From: Anniella stebbinsi
Lineage: Eukaryota > Chordata > Lepidosauria > Squamata > Anniellidae
Reading direction: 5' to 3'
DNA: 64,000 nt
NCBI GenBank assembly: GCA_029215795.1
Contig: JARDYH010000002.1
Coordinates: 202,671,810-202,735,809, forward strand
The position numbers and the translations under genes are program-made. How positions within the stretch are numbered: the stretch's first letter is position 1; the number at the start of each line of letters is the position of its first letter. The notes beneath the pieces are model-generated. The model saw nothing but the letters and a program-made list of their open reading frames with translations, ran no database searches and was not told where the DNA came from. Below, one piece after another: positions 59,301 to 63,115 of the stretch.

Positions 59301-61014
59301 GGCACGTGTAGATCAGCTGCAAGACATGAGGATTTCACCCAAATAGGCTACAACAGACACCTTTTACATGTAAGGTTTCACCAACAACTTAACTGGACTT
59401 CATGACTGTTCAACTGGAAACAATCCAGATCTCTGCTGAGTTCAGAATGACCCAAAATACAAATCTAGACCCCAACTCCTCATAGGTGAATCACTGTGGG
59501 ACACCTCATGTATTTACCCTCACCAGCAGTCAGTCCTTGCACTAGAATTTGGACCTTTTTGAAGGTTTCGATAGGCAGAAAAGGGTTTTCAAGGCCTTCA
59601 GCAAAAGAAAAAAAATCCAATAGAAATTATGGAATTGTAAAAGTAGAAAGCTAGAAAAGAGAAGGGAAACTGCTAGCAGGATTGTAGTGCTAAAGGCAGG
59701 GATGGACCAGAGTGATTTGGGAGACTGATGTGCAAATATAACAAAATAAGGGGGAAATGGTTGTAGTTAGAGCAGGGGTGGACAGATCTAAATCTACTGG
59801 TGGACCTCTGGGTGATTTGCAGTATATCACCAAGGATTATAGACTCCACATTATTTAACAATAGCAGTAACAAGATACTCCCCTCCTGGCCTAAATTATA
59901 CTGTTGAAATGAATAAATCTTAGGGTAACAAGGTGTGGATTTTTGTGTGGAAGGACTGCAAATTCCATTCAGTTCTGGAACTCAAAACAAATTCTTGAAG
60001 TCCACCCCATCATTGAGTTAACAGGACAACAGGGAGCAGAGTACCTAGCTAGAGAGAATGAAGTAAGGAATCTTGCAGTTGGATGAAGGGGGATAGCGCC
60101 TAGCTGAAAGAACATGGCAAGGACTCTGACCCTAATCTCCCATAACTTTACAGACCTCAAGTTCTTGCTGCCCCATCCCATGTTGCTGGTCATTTCCTCT
60201 ACATTCTCTCAGCAGATACAAAGTAGATGTGCAATATATCTGAACACCTGCGTTCTTGTCCTTTTAATAGATAGGATATTAAAAGCTAATGACAAGTTCC
60301 TTTAAAAACAGTAAAATTTAATTTAAAAGAATGCAGTTGTGTGGGGTCGGGGGAGGGCAACCTAAACTATTTTGAAACATGGGAAAGGGAAAGCATTTAC
60401 CTGAAGCATCTCCAACCTTAAAGTCACTGTCATCAGAACTGTCATAATCTAAAGCTTCCAGCAGGGAAGCTGCCAAAGGCTTCACCTGCCTCCTCTTCGA
60501 GCTCCGATCCACTGTGAAAAAGAACAGAGGGAGAGAGAGAGAGAGAAAAAGAGGCATGTTTCTTTTGCACTTGCGACAAGCTGTTCGTATGCGGTTGGGA
60601 GAGAAAGGACAACCATCAAATTTTTAAAAAAAGAAACTTCAGAATCGTGACACCAGTTTAATGTCTGCACTTGAAGGATGGGTCGTGGGGATGGAGGGGC
60701 TGCGGTTCCTTTGGGTGGGTTCAGGTCTAAGCGGGACGGGGGAAAGAAAAAGAGAGGGAGCGGCCAACAAGGAAGACCCCACCCCGGCATGCTCCCCCCT
60801 AGCCCAAAATCATGGCACGGAAGGGGAACCCACAGTCCGTGCATGGAGGCAGATGTGGCGGCGGGAGGCGCAAGAGGGGCTCGGTTTTAGCGGCCCCTAG
60901 AAGATCCTCGCTGCCGGCTCGGGCAAGTCAAAGCTGCTCAAAGGAGAGGCGGCCGCTGACTCGGGGTAAAGGGAAGGGACCGGGTTCCTCGGGGCGCTAC
61001 TGGACTTACTCACT
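12275..61014 (-). CDS. PHF14: PHF14 gene (PHD finger protein 14), exons 1-14, 3' end missing
   Basis: Seen: 14 exons with AG acceptors and GT donors (one GC donor) join into an uninterrupted 797-codon frame starting MDRSSKRRQVKP. Domains by residue: acidic, lysine- and glutamate-rich N-terminus (1-270); PHD finger 1 with Cys292/295/309/312, His317, Cys320/344/347; zinc knuckle Cys355/358, His375, Cys378; extended PHD with Cys411/414/425/428/433, His438, Cys441 and Cys465/His468; coiled coil about 595-655; third PHD with Cys698/701/713/716, His721, Cys724/743/746. Known: PHF14 is a nuclear chromatin protein. Its PHD-knuckle-PHD module reads the histone H3 tail, it associates with HMG20A, TCF20 and RAI1, and it represses PDGFRA. 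Mammalian PHF14 is roughly 890-950 residues, so about 100 or more C-terminal residues with the last PHD finger are missing here. Inferred: those exons lie left of the window. Confidence 0.97.
12444..15576 (-). other. PHF14 intron 13
   Basis: 3.1-kb intron with an L2-like LINE 3' end at 13.03-13.34 kb, a short (GT)n at 12,964-12,977 and a C13 tract at 14,273-14,285. No other feature is recognised. Confidence 0.9.
13028..13335 (-). mobile_element. L2-like LINE 3' end
   Basis: Minus-strand frame TQRTFSSAAPRLWNGLPGEI continues to KTDLFLQAY, the conserved C-terminus of L2/CR1-superfamily reverse transcriptases. It is followed by a 3' UTR ending in a CGAGG...CCTCTCC hairpin and an (ATT)-rich tail. 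Confidence 0.7.
15577..15708 (-). CDS. PHF14: PHF14 exon 13 (third PHD finger; residues 697-741)
   Basis: 132 bp from acceptor GCATTTCCAAG|TTGTGGG to donor AGTTACTG|GTAAGAA. It encodes CGICKKNHDQHLLLLCDTCK then LHYHLGCLDPPLSRMPRKTK and NSY plus TG of a split Trp codon. Ligands Cys698, Cys701, Cys713, Cys716, His721 and Cys724 of a canonical PHD finger are visible. Confidence 0.97.
16105..16330 (+). repeat. MIR-like tRNA-derived SINE (diverged)
   Basis: Contains GGGAGACCTGAATTTAAATC, which fits a B-box-like core, followed by a core-like region and GGATGATGCAACTTACTTG, which fits a MIR/CORE-SINE tail. The assignment is by resemblance only. Confidence 0.4.
16395..16515. repeat. Copy of the palindromic GGATTCAG repeat
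   Basis: Begins GGATTCAGACTTAGTCAGG and ends with the inverted TGATTAAGTATGAACCC, with internal TGAAATCAATGAGACTT, the same layout as 5637-5754 but more diverged. Confidence 0.45.
17000..17115 (+). mobile_element. Short L2/CR1-like coding tail
   Basis: Plus-strand ERAFFVVAPGIWIALQRKTR resembles the RAFSVVAPRLWN-type LINE C-terminus. It is diverged and runs into the DIRS-related inverted segment. Confidence 0.4.
17105..17515. repeat. Inverted segment pair linked to the DIRS remnant
   Basis: The plus-strand stretch at about 17,110-17,158 (CACTTACTGTGAAGGTACC) matches the complement of 17,461-17,508 (GCTTACTGCGAAGGTTTC), about three quarters identical over roughly 47 bases. DIRS elements carry inverted terminal repeats, so this could be one (inference). 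Confidence 0.45.
17440..19000 (-). mobile_element. DIRS-type tyrosine-recombinase retrotransposon remnant
   Basis: Read on the minus strand, with frameshifts and stops. DLFVSPKFHKLSYYFSHFQA then a YVFPPIILISRVLKN-like segment (about 18,690-18,846) match the end of the DIRS RNase H region. FLVAVISVRRISELL-like, HRVQELILPTFCPKP and AWHKPDVHRAVIIYIKQ (about 17,880-18,140) match the DIRS tyrosine recombinase, and the final MCHGFMVQPKHIHYK fits its degraded C-terminus. At least three frame changes and several stops make it inactive. Domain order RNase H then recombinase is as known for DIRS elements. Confidence 0.75.
21116..21219 (-). CDS. PHF14: PHF14 exon 12 (basic linker; residues 663-697), GC splice donor
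   Basis: 104 bp from acceptor CTACCCCAATAG|AAATTGAA to donor CTTTATAG|GCAAGTAG. It encodes KLNIPAILRAPKERKPSKKE then GGTQKTTTLPAVLY plus AG of a split serine codon, and T in exon 13 completes AGT. The donor is GC, not GT, but the flanks AG|GCAAGT match the consensus otherwise. The nearest GT, four bases on, would break the frame. Confidence 0.94.
21220..23065 (-). other. PHF14 intron 11
   Basis: 1.85-kb GT-AG intron, AT-rich. I recognise no gene or repeat in it. Confidence 0.85.
23066..23161 (-). CDS. PHF14: PHF14 exon 11 (coiled coil end; residues 631-662)
   Basis: 96 bp (32 codons), phase 0 at both ends, from acceptor TTCTTTTTCAG|TTGTGTG to donor GGGCAG|GTTGGTTT. It encodes LCESLEELQNMNAKLRNEGQ then GIWSVLGRIIGQ. 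The human residues I recall differ at a few positions (for example LNGKLRSEG and ALLGRITGQ), which is consistent with reptile-mammal distance. Confidence 0.95.
23162..25167 (-). other. PHF14 intron 10
   Basis: 2.0-kb intron, more than half of which is an R4/Dong-clade LINE fragment (23.74-24.87 kb). The rest shows no recognisable feature. Confidence 0.9.
23735..24870 (-). mobile_element. R4/Dong-clade LINE remnant (C-terminal endonuclease region)
   Basis: On the minus strand, overlapping open segments encode a Cys-Cys-His-Cys cluster (CRKCHQFQETINHLTGGC, near 24,350-24,405). Further on come WDRTIHTDKTIPCNRPDITF and a downstream Asp in LTDMAIPN, the PD-(D/E)xK-type restriction-like endonuclease signature of the R2/R4 clade, then VTSVTGIT. 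A frame change near 23,860-24,060 and a small deletion before the natural C-terminus show decay. The element is 5'-truncated, with its 3' end at (AAT)n. Confidence 0.8.
25168..25274 (-). CDS. PHF14: PHF14 exon 10 (coiled coil; residues 595-630)
   Basis: 107 bp from acceptor TTATTTTAG|AGCGAAAC to donor AACAAG|GTAAAGG. It encodes ERNMRMIQIQENMAEQKKIK then DKLENEQEKLHVEYNK, which has heptad-like hydrophobic spacing consistent with a coiled coil that may mediate self- or partner association (inference). It ends on a codon boundary. Confidence 0.96.
25275..26026 (-). other. PHF14 intron 9
   Basis: 752-bp intron with a compound (TTAG)n(TTGA)n microsatellite at 25,633-25,685 followed by a short LINE-tail fragment to about 25,750. 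Confidence 0.9.
25633..25685. repeat. Compound (TTAG)n(TTGA)n microsatellite
   Basis: About seven TTAG units pass directly into about six TTGA units. The following ATACCATCCAATAGCCGAAG resembles the LINE-type tail at 33,070, so the microsatellite is probably a retroelement tail. Confidence 0.85.
26027..26297 (-). CDS. PHF14: PHF14 exon 9 (linker to coiled coil; residues 505-595)
   Basis: 271 bp from acceptor AAATTTGTAG|GCCCGAAT to donor TATCTTG|GTGAGTG. It encodes ARINARLQQYRAKAELARTT and the conserved stretch through AWVPREKLPRPL, MRKAELMGISTDIFPVD and KQPALTADFVNYYL. The residue before the exon 10 junction is Leu; I recall Phe in the human protein. It ends in phase 1. Confidence 0.97.
26298..28091 (-). 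other. PHF14 intron 8
   Basis: 1.8-kb intron, most of it (about 26.5-27.85 kb) a diverged CR1/L3-type repeat in minus orientation. Confidence 0.85.
26490..27850 (-). mobile_element. Long CR1/L3-type repeat remnant
   Basis: The minus-strand 3' end reads CCAGCAGGGCTCTTTTTATG, a common sauropsid CR1-type terminus. The rest includes AAAAGCTTTTTGAAAGTCCA and CTGTTCTTAATCAGTTAAGA, familiar from CR1/L3-type repeats. No intact frame is seen. The subfamily cannot be set by eye. Confidence 0.55.
28092..28238 (-). CDS. PHF14: PHF14 exon 8 (end of ePHD, basic linker; residues 456-504)
   Basis: 147 bp (49 codons), phase 0 at both ends, from acceptor TTGGAACAG|GATATTGC to donor GCTCAG|GTAGTGC. It encodes DIADPFFAYCKQHADRMDRK, whose Cys465 and His468 are the final zinc ligands of the extended PHD, then the basic stretch WKRKNYLALQSYCKMSLQER. 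Confidence 0.97.
28420..28793 (+). mobile_element. L2-like LINE 3' end with (ATT)n tail
   Basis: Plus-strand frame TQRTFSSAAPRLWNDLPGEI through KTDLFRQDYLDEF and stop is the same C-terminus as the copy at 13 kb. The 3' UTR ends in a CCCGCCTC...GAGGCGGG hairpin, then TAAATAAATA and (ATT)n. Confidence 0.75.
28802..28921. repeat. Copy of the palindromic GGATTCAG repeat
   Basis: Begins GGATCCTGACAAAGTCATA and ends ATATGACTAAGTCTGAATCC, with internal TTTCAATGGGTCTGCTCTAA. It lies immediately after the (ATT)n tail of an L2-like LINE. Confidence 0.5.
29761..29898 (-). CDS. PHF14: PHF14 exon 7 (extended PHD finger; residues 410-455)
   Basis: 138 bp (46 codons), phase 0 at both ends, from acceptor ATCTGCTGCAG|GAATGCAG to donor GAGGAG|GTAGGCTC. 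It encodes ECSFCEDARFARTGVCISCD and continues to FHVTCAQKEGLLSEAAAEE. Zinc ligands Cys411, 414, 425, 428, 433, His438 and Cys441 are all present. Because both ends are phase 0, skipping it would keep the frame but destroy the ePHD finger. Confidence 0.97.
29899..30792 (-). other. PHF14 intron 6
   Basis: 894-bp GT-AG intron. Nothing recognisable is seen apart from AT-rich sequence. Confidence 0.9.
30793..30904 (-). CDS. PHF14: PHF14 exon 6 (zinc knuckle to extended PHD; residues 372-409)
   Basis: 112 bp from acceptor TTGTTATAG|ATGGGTCC to donor GCTAAG|GTAATATT. It encodes WVHIVCALYVPGVAFGDI and then the Lys-Leu-Arg-Pro-Val segment to NYSKYGAK. His375 and Cys378 complete the zinc knuckle; the rest is the linker typical of extended PHD (ePHD) folds. 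It ends on a codon boundary. Confidence 0.97.
31487..31737. mobile_element. Inverted-repeat element (GACCTGGTTCACA family)
   Basis: The left end (GATCTCATTATCACCGTGGG and TTAAACAAACC) is inverted relative to the right end (GGCTTGTTTAATAAATGATG then TGTGAACCAGGTC). Similar ends occur at 45,938-46,425 and, in part, near 8,650-8,680. Confidence 0.5.
32830..32900 (-). repeat. Short LINE/SINE 3' tail
   Basis: ATTTATTTCTATTTATATCC followed by CCTTCACAAAAAACCAAGGC, a truncated retroelement tail common in squamates. Confidence 0.45.
33040..33200 (-). repeat. LINE/SINE 3' tail with (TTTA)n
   Basis: (TTTA)n at 33,045-33,064, then ATACCGCCCCAAAGCCGAAG, GCTCTCTGGGTGGTTTAC and an A-rich stretch. The reverse orientation of the same tail is seen at 57,995-58,060. 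Confidence 0.55.
33690..33775. repeat. Dispersed repeat (CAACTCCCATC type, opposite orientation)
   Basis: GTAGGGGTGGGCAATTTGGC, GGCTTATGGGAGCTGCAGGA and ACATCTGGAGGTTCAAAGTT, the same family as 58,495. Confidence 0.5.
33958..34044. repeat. Long near-perfect hairpin (39-bp arms)
   Basis: Left arm 33958-33996 and right arm 34006-34044 pair at 35 of 39 positions around a 9-base loop. The left arm starts CCACAGAGAAAGAC and the right arm ends GTCTTTCTCTGTGG. It lies beside sequence related to the GATAGTCAAC MITE group (33,825-33,890). Confidence 0.85.
35780..35852 (+). mobile_element. CR1 LINE 3' tail
   Basis: GAGCAGAGGGTTGGACTTGA then CCTTGTAGGCCCCTTCCAAC and CTATTCTATGATTCTA, the canonical CR1 terminus; 5'-truncated to about 70 bp. 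Confidence 0.8.
35868..36350. mobile_element. Larger relative of the GGCTGAATTC MITE, near exon 5
   Basis: Inverted ends GCATTCAGACAACACGATAG and CATGTTATCCGAACCCAGTC are diverged. The interior matches 9065-9505, including TTTATCTAGGGAGTACTCC. It abuts a CR1 tail on its left and ends about 60 bp from the PHF14 exon 5 donor. Confidence 0.6.
36413..36572 (-). CDS. PHF14: PHF14 exon 5 (end of PHD 1 and start of zinc knuckle; residues 319-372)
   Basis: 160 bp from acceptor TCTTTCCAG|GTTGCTATG to donor GCTGGCAG|GTTGGTTAAG. The donor is weaker than its neighbours at +3 to +6. It encodes GCYGVDGESDSIMSSASENS, then WFCDAC, which completes PHD 1, and CELCPNQDGIFKETDAG, which begins the zinc knuckle. 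A MITE-like repeat ends about 60 bp downstream of the donor in intron 5. Confidence 0.97.
37377..37404. repeat. (TA)n microsatellite
   Basis: About 12 TA units followed by ACACACA in intron 4. Confidence 0.9.
39014..39913 (+). mobile_element. Possible solo LTR (endogenous retrovirus-like), about 0.9 kb
   Basis: Begins TGTTACGAAGTAGG with ACTGACTCCATTTTGAAGC close by, has a TATA box TATAAAAA at 39,478-39,485, a pyrimidine-rich region after it, CTCAATACA (weak polyadenylation-like signal) near 39,833, and a possible end at CCACA. No coding region, primer site or second LTR is seen, and I could not fix a target duplication. The assignment is tentative. Confidence 0.4.
41335..41479 (-). CDS. PHF14: PHF14 exon 4 (PHD finger 1, first half; residues 271-319)
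   Basis: 145 bp from acceptor AATGATAG|GACTCGC to donor CATGAAG|GTAATTC; enters in phase 0 and leaves in phase 1. It encodes DSLILEKSQNW followed by ICCVCLGDNSEDADEIIQCD, with the first zinc ligands of PHD finger 1 (Cys292, Cys295, Cys309, Cys312, His317). This finger opens the PHD-zinc knuckle-PHD histone-reader module. Confidence 0.97.
42443..42525. repeat. Partial copy of the palindromic GGATTCAG repeat
   Basis: Begins GGTTGGATTCAGATTTAATT and continues AAGAGTAGACCCACTGAAAT. Only the first arm and centre are recognisable. Confidence 0.4.
42808..42895. repeat. Short palindromic repeat of the AATCCTATAC type
   Basis: Contains CACAATCCTATACATGTC and CTCAATGGGACTTATTCC. Similar units occur at 45,566-45,660 and 48,110-48,170, which makes it a dispersed short element. 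Confidence 0.45.
43813..43872 (-). repeat. Short LINE 3' tail
   Basis: GATTTTATTTATTTACTAAT followed by TATATCCCACCTTTC, a truncated L2-type terminus in minus orientation. Confidence 0.5.
45566..45660. repeat. Short palindromic repeat of the AATCCTATAC type
   Basis: Runs from GACTGCAATCCTATACAT to AACAGGATTGTACTGC with internal TTAATGGGACTTACTTCTG. The two ends are inverted. Confidence 0.5.
45938..46425. mobile_element. Inverted-repeat element (GACCTGGTTCACA family)
   Basis: Starts GACCTGGTCTGCATATAACA and CCATGGTTTATTTAA, ends AAATAAACCATGGATTAGCG and TGTGAACTAGATC. Internal (G)GGTTGTCATGATGTGCGAA-like units repeat. No coding sequence is recognised. Confidence 0.55.
46770..46890 (-). repeat. 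5S-rRNA-derived SINE fragment
   Basis: The minus strand reads AACTTAGCAGATCTGGGTCA, then GCCTAGATGGGACACCACAT, the internal-promoter half of 5S rRNA (compare GCTAAGCAGGGTCGGGCCTG and TGGATGGGAGACC), then a retroelement-type tail. Confidence 0.55.
49393..50090 (-). CDS. PHF14: PHF14 exon 3 (acidic region, residues 38-270)
   Basis: This is the largest exon (698 bp), from acceptor CTCAACAG|ATTCTGAAGG to donor GCAATGAG|GTAGAAT, ending on a codon boundary. It encodes a low-complexity chromatin-protein segment: a Ser/Asp/Gly start, a run of glutamates near 49,870-49,895, a Lys/Glu stretch, then the conserved block PKKWNLRRNRPLLDFVSMEE and DYDSEDDNDWRPT, and a second acidic block before SADDEELTNDSL. 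Compared with human PHF14 from memory, the Ala/Thr/Pro-rich spacer before EPKKW is much shorter here. The serine-rich open frames on the plus strand over this exon are only its complement. Confidence 0.97.
50764..50992. mobile_element. 229-bp MITE, ATT target duplication
   Basis: Ends GGCTGAATTCGGACGACACA and TGTTGTCCGAATTCAGCC are inverted, and ATT flanks both sides (50761-50763, 50993-50995). It is highly similar along its length to the copy at 56466-56691 and shares its ends with 6690-7205. Confidence 0.8.
51230..51310. repeat. Dispersed repeat (CAACTCCCATC type)
   Basis: AGCCTTTCTCAACCTGACAC and GACTTCAACTCCCATCTGCT match the complements of 58,495-58,570 (GGGGCTGATGGGAGCGGAAG, AACATCTGGAGGGCACCAAG) and of 33,690-33,775. 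This is a high-copy sauropsid repeat. Confidence 0.55.
53326..53370. repeat. (TA)n(CA)n compound microsatellite
   Basis: ATATATATATATAC followed by about 14 CA units and a short ATATAT end. Confidence 0.9.
54788..54960 (-). repeat. 5S-rRNA-derived SINE
   Basis: The minus strand reads GAAGCTAAGCATGTTTATTA, GGTCTGATCTGTGCTTGGAG and GGGAGACCACCTGGGAA, matching the 3' half of 5S rRNA. It then reads GTGCAATATAAATGTAATAA as a tail. It fits the 5S-type SINEs known from squamates. Confidence 0.65.
55170..56357 (-). mobile_element. 5'-truncated L1 LINE with 16-bp target duplication
   Basis: The minus-strand frame (with one in-frame TAG at 56,005-56,007) encodes the end of L1 ORF2: IIWRWYLTPVRLYQID, then KICWRGCQEVGTYFRMWWTC and VQKFGKRVFKEI. 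The stop is at 55,549, followed by a 3' UTR and a short A-rich end. The 16-bp direct repeat GCCAGGGGAATTTCTT flanks it at 55154-55169 and 56358-56373. Length is about 1.19 kb. Confidence 0.88.
56466..56691. mobile_element. 226-bp MITE, ATA target duplication
   Basis: Same terminal inverted repeats (GGCTGAATTCGGACAACACA) and interior as 50764-50992. ATA flanks both sides (56463-56465, 56692-56694). It lies about 90 bp from the L1 insertion. Confidence 0.8.
57555..57690 (+). mobile_element. CR1-type LINE 3' tail
   Basis: GGCTAGATGGACCCTTGGTC, CTGATTCAGCATGG and a TTCTGTTCTTATG terminus, typical of sauropsid CR1-family ends. Confidence 0.65.
58495..58570. repeat. Dispersed repeat (CAACTCCCATC type, opposite orientation)
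   Basis: GGGGCTGATGGGAGCGGAAG, ACATCTGGAGGGCACCAAGT, then GGAAGACTG, the same family as 51,230 and 33,690. Confidence 0.55.
58845..58896 (-). mobile_element. CR1 LINE 3' tail (minus)
   Basis: GGAAGGGACCTCAAAGGCCA next to TCTAGTTTAG is the complement of the CR1 terminus. It is truncated where GC-rich sequence begins. Confidence 0.5.
58900..59285. other. GC-rich intronic patch with a C15 tract
   Basis: Locally GC- and CpG-richer than the intron around it (TCGCGAGATCG, GCCCCACGCCCATCGGGGCC), with C15 at 59,026-59,040 and related GGCCTAAAAGGGCT and GGCTTAAAGGCCC units. Many short frames overlap here; none matches a known protein. Confidence 0.5.
60401..60511 (-). CDS. PHF14: PHF14 exon 2 (residues 1-38)
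   Basis: The exon runs from acceptor TTTTTCACAG|TGGATCGG to donor GCTTCAG|GTAAATG (111 bp). It starts with TG of the split ATG and encodes DRSSKRRQVKPLAASLLEAL then DYDSSDDSDFKVGDAS, the near-invariant N-terminus of vertebrate PHF14. It ends in phase 1, giving the G of an Asp codon completed by exon 3. The basic KRRQVK stretch followed by Ser/Asp clusters resembles a nuclear signal next to casein-kinase-2-type sites (inference). Confidence 0.97.
60512..61013 (-). other. PHF14 intron 1
   Basis: 502-bp GT-AG intron that interrupts the start codon between A and TG. Its 5' part is GC-rich (tail of the CpG-rich zone), and the 3' part has a purine-rich (GA)n stretch at about 60,527-60,548 on the plus strand, next to the acceptor. 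No other gene is seen. Confidence 0.9.
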
Positions 61015-61260
61015 GGAGCCGAGCAGCCGCTGCCGGGCATAGAGAAGCTCTCCTGCGCCCGGCAGGGAGCTTCGCTCCCCTTCACACCGCAACCGCGCTT
61101 GGGCTGAAAGGCAGGCTGCGGCGTCCCCTAGGCCAGCTCCGTAACCCAGACAATAGGCGAAGCCGCGCCCCGGATGCAGTTCAGTTCTCACCAAACCGAG
61201 GACAGGAACGGACCCGTCGCGGCTCTTCAGGAGCTTCCGCCGGGTGGCGCCATTCTGCGC
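61014..61260 (-). other. PHF14: PHF14 exon 1: 5' UTR plus first base of the start codon
   Basis: The donor is CTCCA|GTGAGTAAG, with the last exon base at 61014. That base is the A of the ATG, and TG is supplied by exon 2. The upper limit is not visible in the sequence. I place it near 61,260 because an NRF1-like site and a YY1-like ATGGCG motif sit there. The exon lies in GC-rich, CpG-rich DNA. The reading frame leading into the ATG has no stop for at least 170 codons upstream, so a longer N-terminus cannot be excluded by stops alone. The exon 1/intron 1 donor is strong; the transcription start is inference. Confidence 0.8.
61227..61253 (-). other. Possible short upstream ORF in PHF14 exon 1
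   Basis: On the minus strand ATGGCGCCACCCGGCGGAAG begins an eight-codon frame (MAPPGGSS) ending in TGA. It has A at -3 and G at +4, a favourable initiation context, and is not in the PHF14 frame. It matters only if transcription starts upstream of 61,253, which the sequence does not show. Confidence 0.35.
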
Positions 61261-61917
61261 ATGTGCAAAAGCTCCACGCAGGCGCGTTCGGCGAAAGCGA
61301 AGGCTTTTACCCGCACTCGGCTCGGAGCATTGCTGGCATCGGAATGCGCTTTCCCATTCAGCACCGCCGAAGCCGGAGGCGATCGCGCGCGAGGCGGACT
61401 GGTTGTGGCAGGCAGGCAGCTTGCTCTCGGTCCGTCGTCTTTGCAGATCCAATCTTGCCTCTGAATCTGAAACTATTCTTGAATGCATGTGTTTTTTTAA
61501 AATTACTATAGATGCAAATGTAACGGACATTTATACAATAATACAAATGCTTATCATTATTATTATCATTATATGTTTCTGTAGTGTTTAGTTTTATTTG
61601 TATTGTGCTAATTATGGTTTATATTGATTTTTTGGGGGGAGGTTCTGTTATATTAATTATGGCGTTCTGTATTTGTATGTATAAGTCACTTCAAGACTGC
61701 TTTTTGCGATGGGAAGATATTTTGCTGAAAACATTTTTGTTTAAACAAAACAAAATCCTGAATGACTAGTCATGGTTTTATTACCATAATCTGACTTTAA
61801 ATATTTTAACTCTGTATTTTGATTCTCCCTTCTTTTTATTGTTCTTCACTCCAAAATCTTGTCAAATATAGAGCACTATATAAACCTTGTAAATAAAAAT
61901 AAATAAATGTGATTAAT

Positions 61918-61918
61918 A

Positions 61919-61949
<31 letters not shown>
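61918..61949. repeat. (AAT)n microsatellite
   Basis: About ten AAT units following AAATAAATAAATG, probably a retroelement tail. Confidence 0.85.
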
Positions 61950-61950
<1 letters not shown>

Positions 61951-62199
61951 TTTTGAAGTGGCCTTAGAAAGCCAGTAGCAAATCAGGAACAATCTTTCAC
62001 TTTTTTTTCAACTAAATAAACAAAAGGAGTTTGGGTGCGGGAGAGGCAGAGCAAAAGTTCCCTGTATTTTATTTATTATGTTTTTATCCCACCTAAGTTT
62101 TGTCTACCATGGTACTCAAGGTCATGTAAATGGGGCTCCGGTACAGTTGCTCAACCAAGTCCTGGCCAGCTCTAAACAGACAGCTGGCAGTTGTTCAAG

Positions 62200-62380
62200 G
62201 TGCTTTCTTAAGGTAATGCACAATAGCAACTCAGGAAATGGCTATTTGCCATAAGAGCTAGATGGAGCCTTCATGTTCAGAGCAGTGCAACCCTGAATAC
62301 CAATTGCTTTGGTGGGGAGGGTAGTTGCCTTCAAGCCTACAGCTTGTAGACATCTTAGAAGCATCTGACTGGATTCTCCT
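62200..62380 (+). repeat. CR1-type 3' fragment
   Basis: GAGCTAGATGGAGCCTTCAT, GCAACCCTGAATACCAATTG and AAGCATCTGACTGG are familiar from the 3' region of a sauropsid CR1-type element; the terminal CAGCAGGG part is missing. Confidence 0.45.
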
Positions 62381-63115
62381 TACATTCAAAGAAAGTAGAA
62401 CTTATTTTGGATTTTGCCTGTTCATTTCAAAAAGAAAAAAAAAACTCAATTCAAGAATGGCTCCAATTTAAAAAGACAAAGATTAACATTAAATGAGAAA
62501 GGTACAGGGTTATCTTTGATTGAACAAAGTCTTGTAGGAGTATGCAAACTCCCAGACATCACAGAATGCAAAAGCTTTCACTCCCTTGCCAGCAAACCAC
62601 TTAAAATAGCTATCACGTTAATAATCTCAGACAAATCTCCTCTAATCATTTGGCCCCCTAACAAATTGTAGTTGAGAGCTTCCAGAAAGTAAATGTCCTT
62701 TTAAACATTATTTGAATTGAGAATGGAACCTATAGAGCTCTGTTCTCAAGAAGAGCTGGTTGAGCAGGAAAACAGCTGAAAGCCTCAAATATTAATAAAT
62801 GAAACACACCAATCCTCCCATAGGAAAGGAACTATTAATTTATGTAGAGGCTACAGTTATTCTACATCAGGATGCTCATTTTAAGCTTTAGAGCCTTTTA
62901 CAACCTGGATATGGCTTACATGAGGGAGCATCTCTTGTGATATCAGTCTCCATGGCTCTTGAGATATTCAGGCAGGTCTATATTTCTGCAATATGGAAAG
63001 TGCTGTCAGCCGAAACAAGGGATAGGGCCTTCTCTGACGTGTTCAGATTTTATAGCATTGCTTGCAGAAGGAACAGTGTTTCTCAAAAGATGGGTTGGGG
63101 CCACCAGTCAGTAAG

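Larger units (their letters stand above)
50091..60400 (-). other. PHF14 intron 2
   Basis: 10.3-kb intron. It holds two related MITEs (50764-50992, 56466-56691), a 5S-like SINE, a truncated L1 with target duplication, CR1-type tails near 57.56-57.69 and 58.85-58.9 kb, a GC-rich patch at 58.9-59.3 kb and (TA)n/(CA)n at 53,326-53,370. No coding sequence is recognised in the rest. Confidence 0.9.
60840..61450 (-). promoter_or_regulatory. PHF14: PHF14 CpG-rich promoter
   Basis: CG dinucleotides are dense here, whereas most of the window is CpG-poor, and the segment overlaps exon 1. No TATA box is seen near the likely start. An NRF1-like TGCGCATGTGC lies at 61256-61266, with a YY1-like ATGGCG beside it on the minus strand. 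This fits a CpG-island housekeeping promoter. No divergent gene is recognisable on the plus strand. The boundaries are by eye. Confidence 0.75.

Noticed and set aside
58884..59322. Cluster of Pro/Gly-rich open frames on both strands
   Set aside because: They arise from a GC-rich patch with a C15 tract, and no frame shows a known domain or splice context.
61174..61591. Open frames on the plus strand over the promoter, as a possible divergent gene
   Set aside because: Overlapping frames without stops are expected in GC-rich DNA. No recognisable protein, splice structure or continuation was seen.
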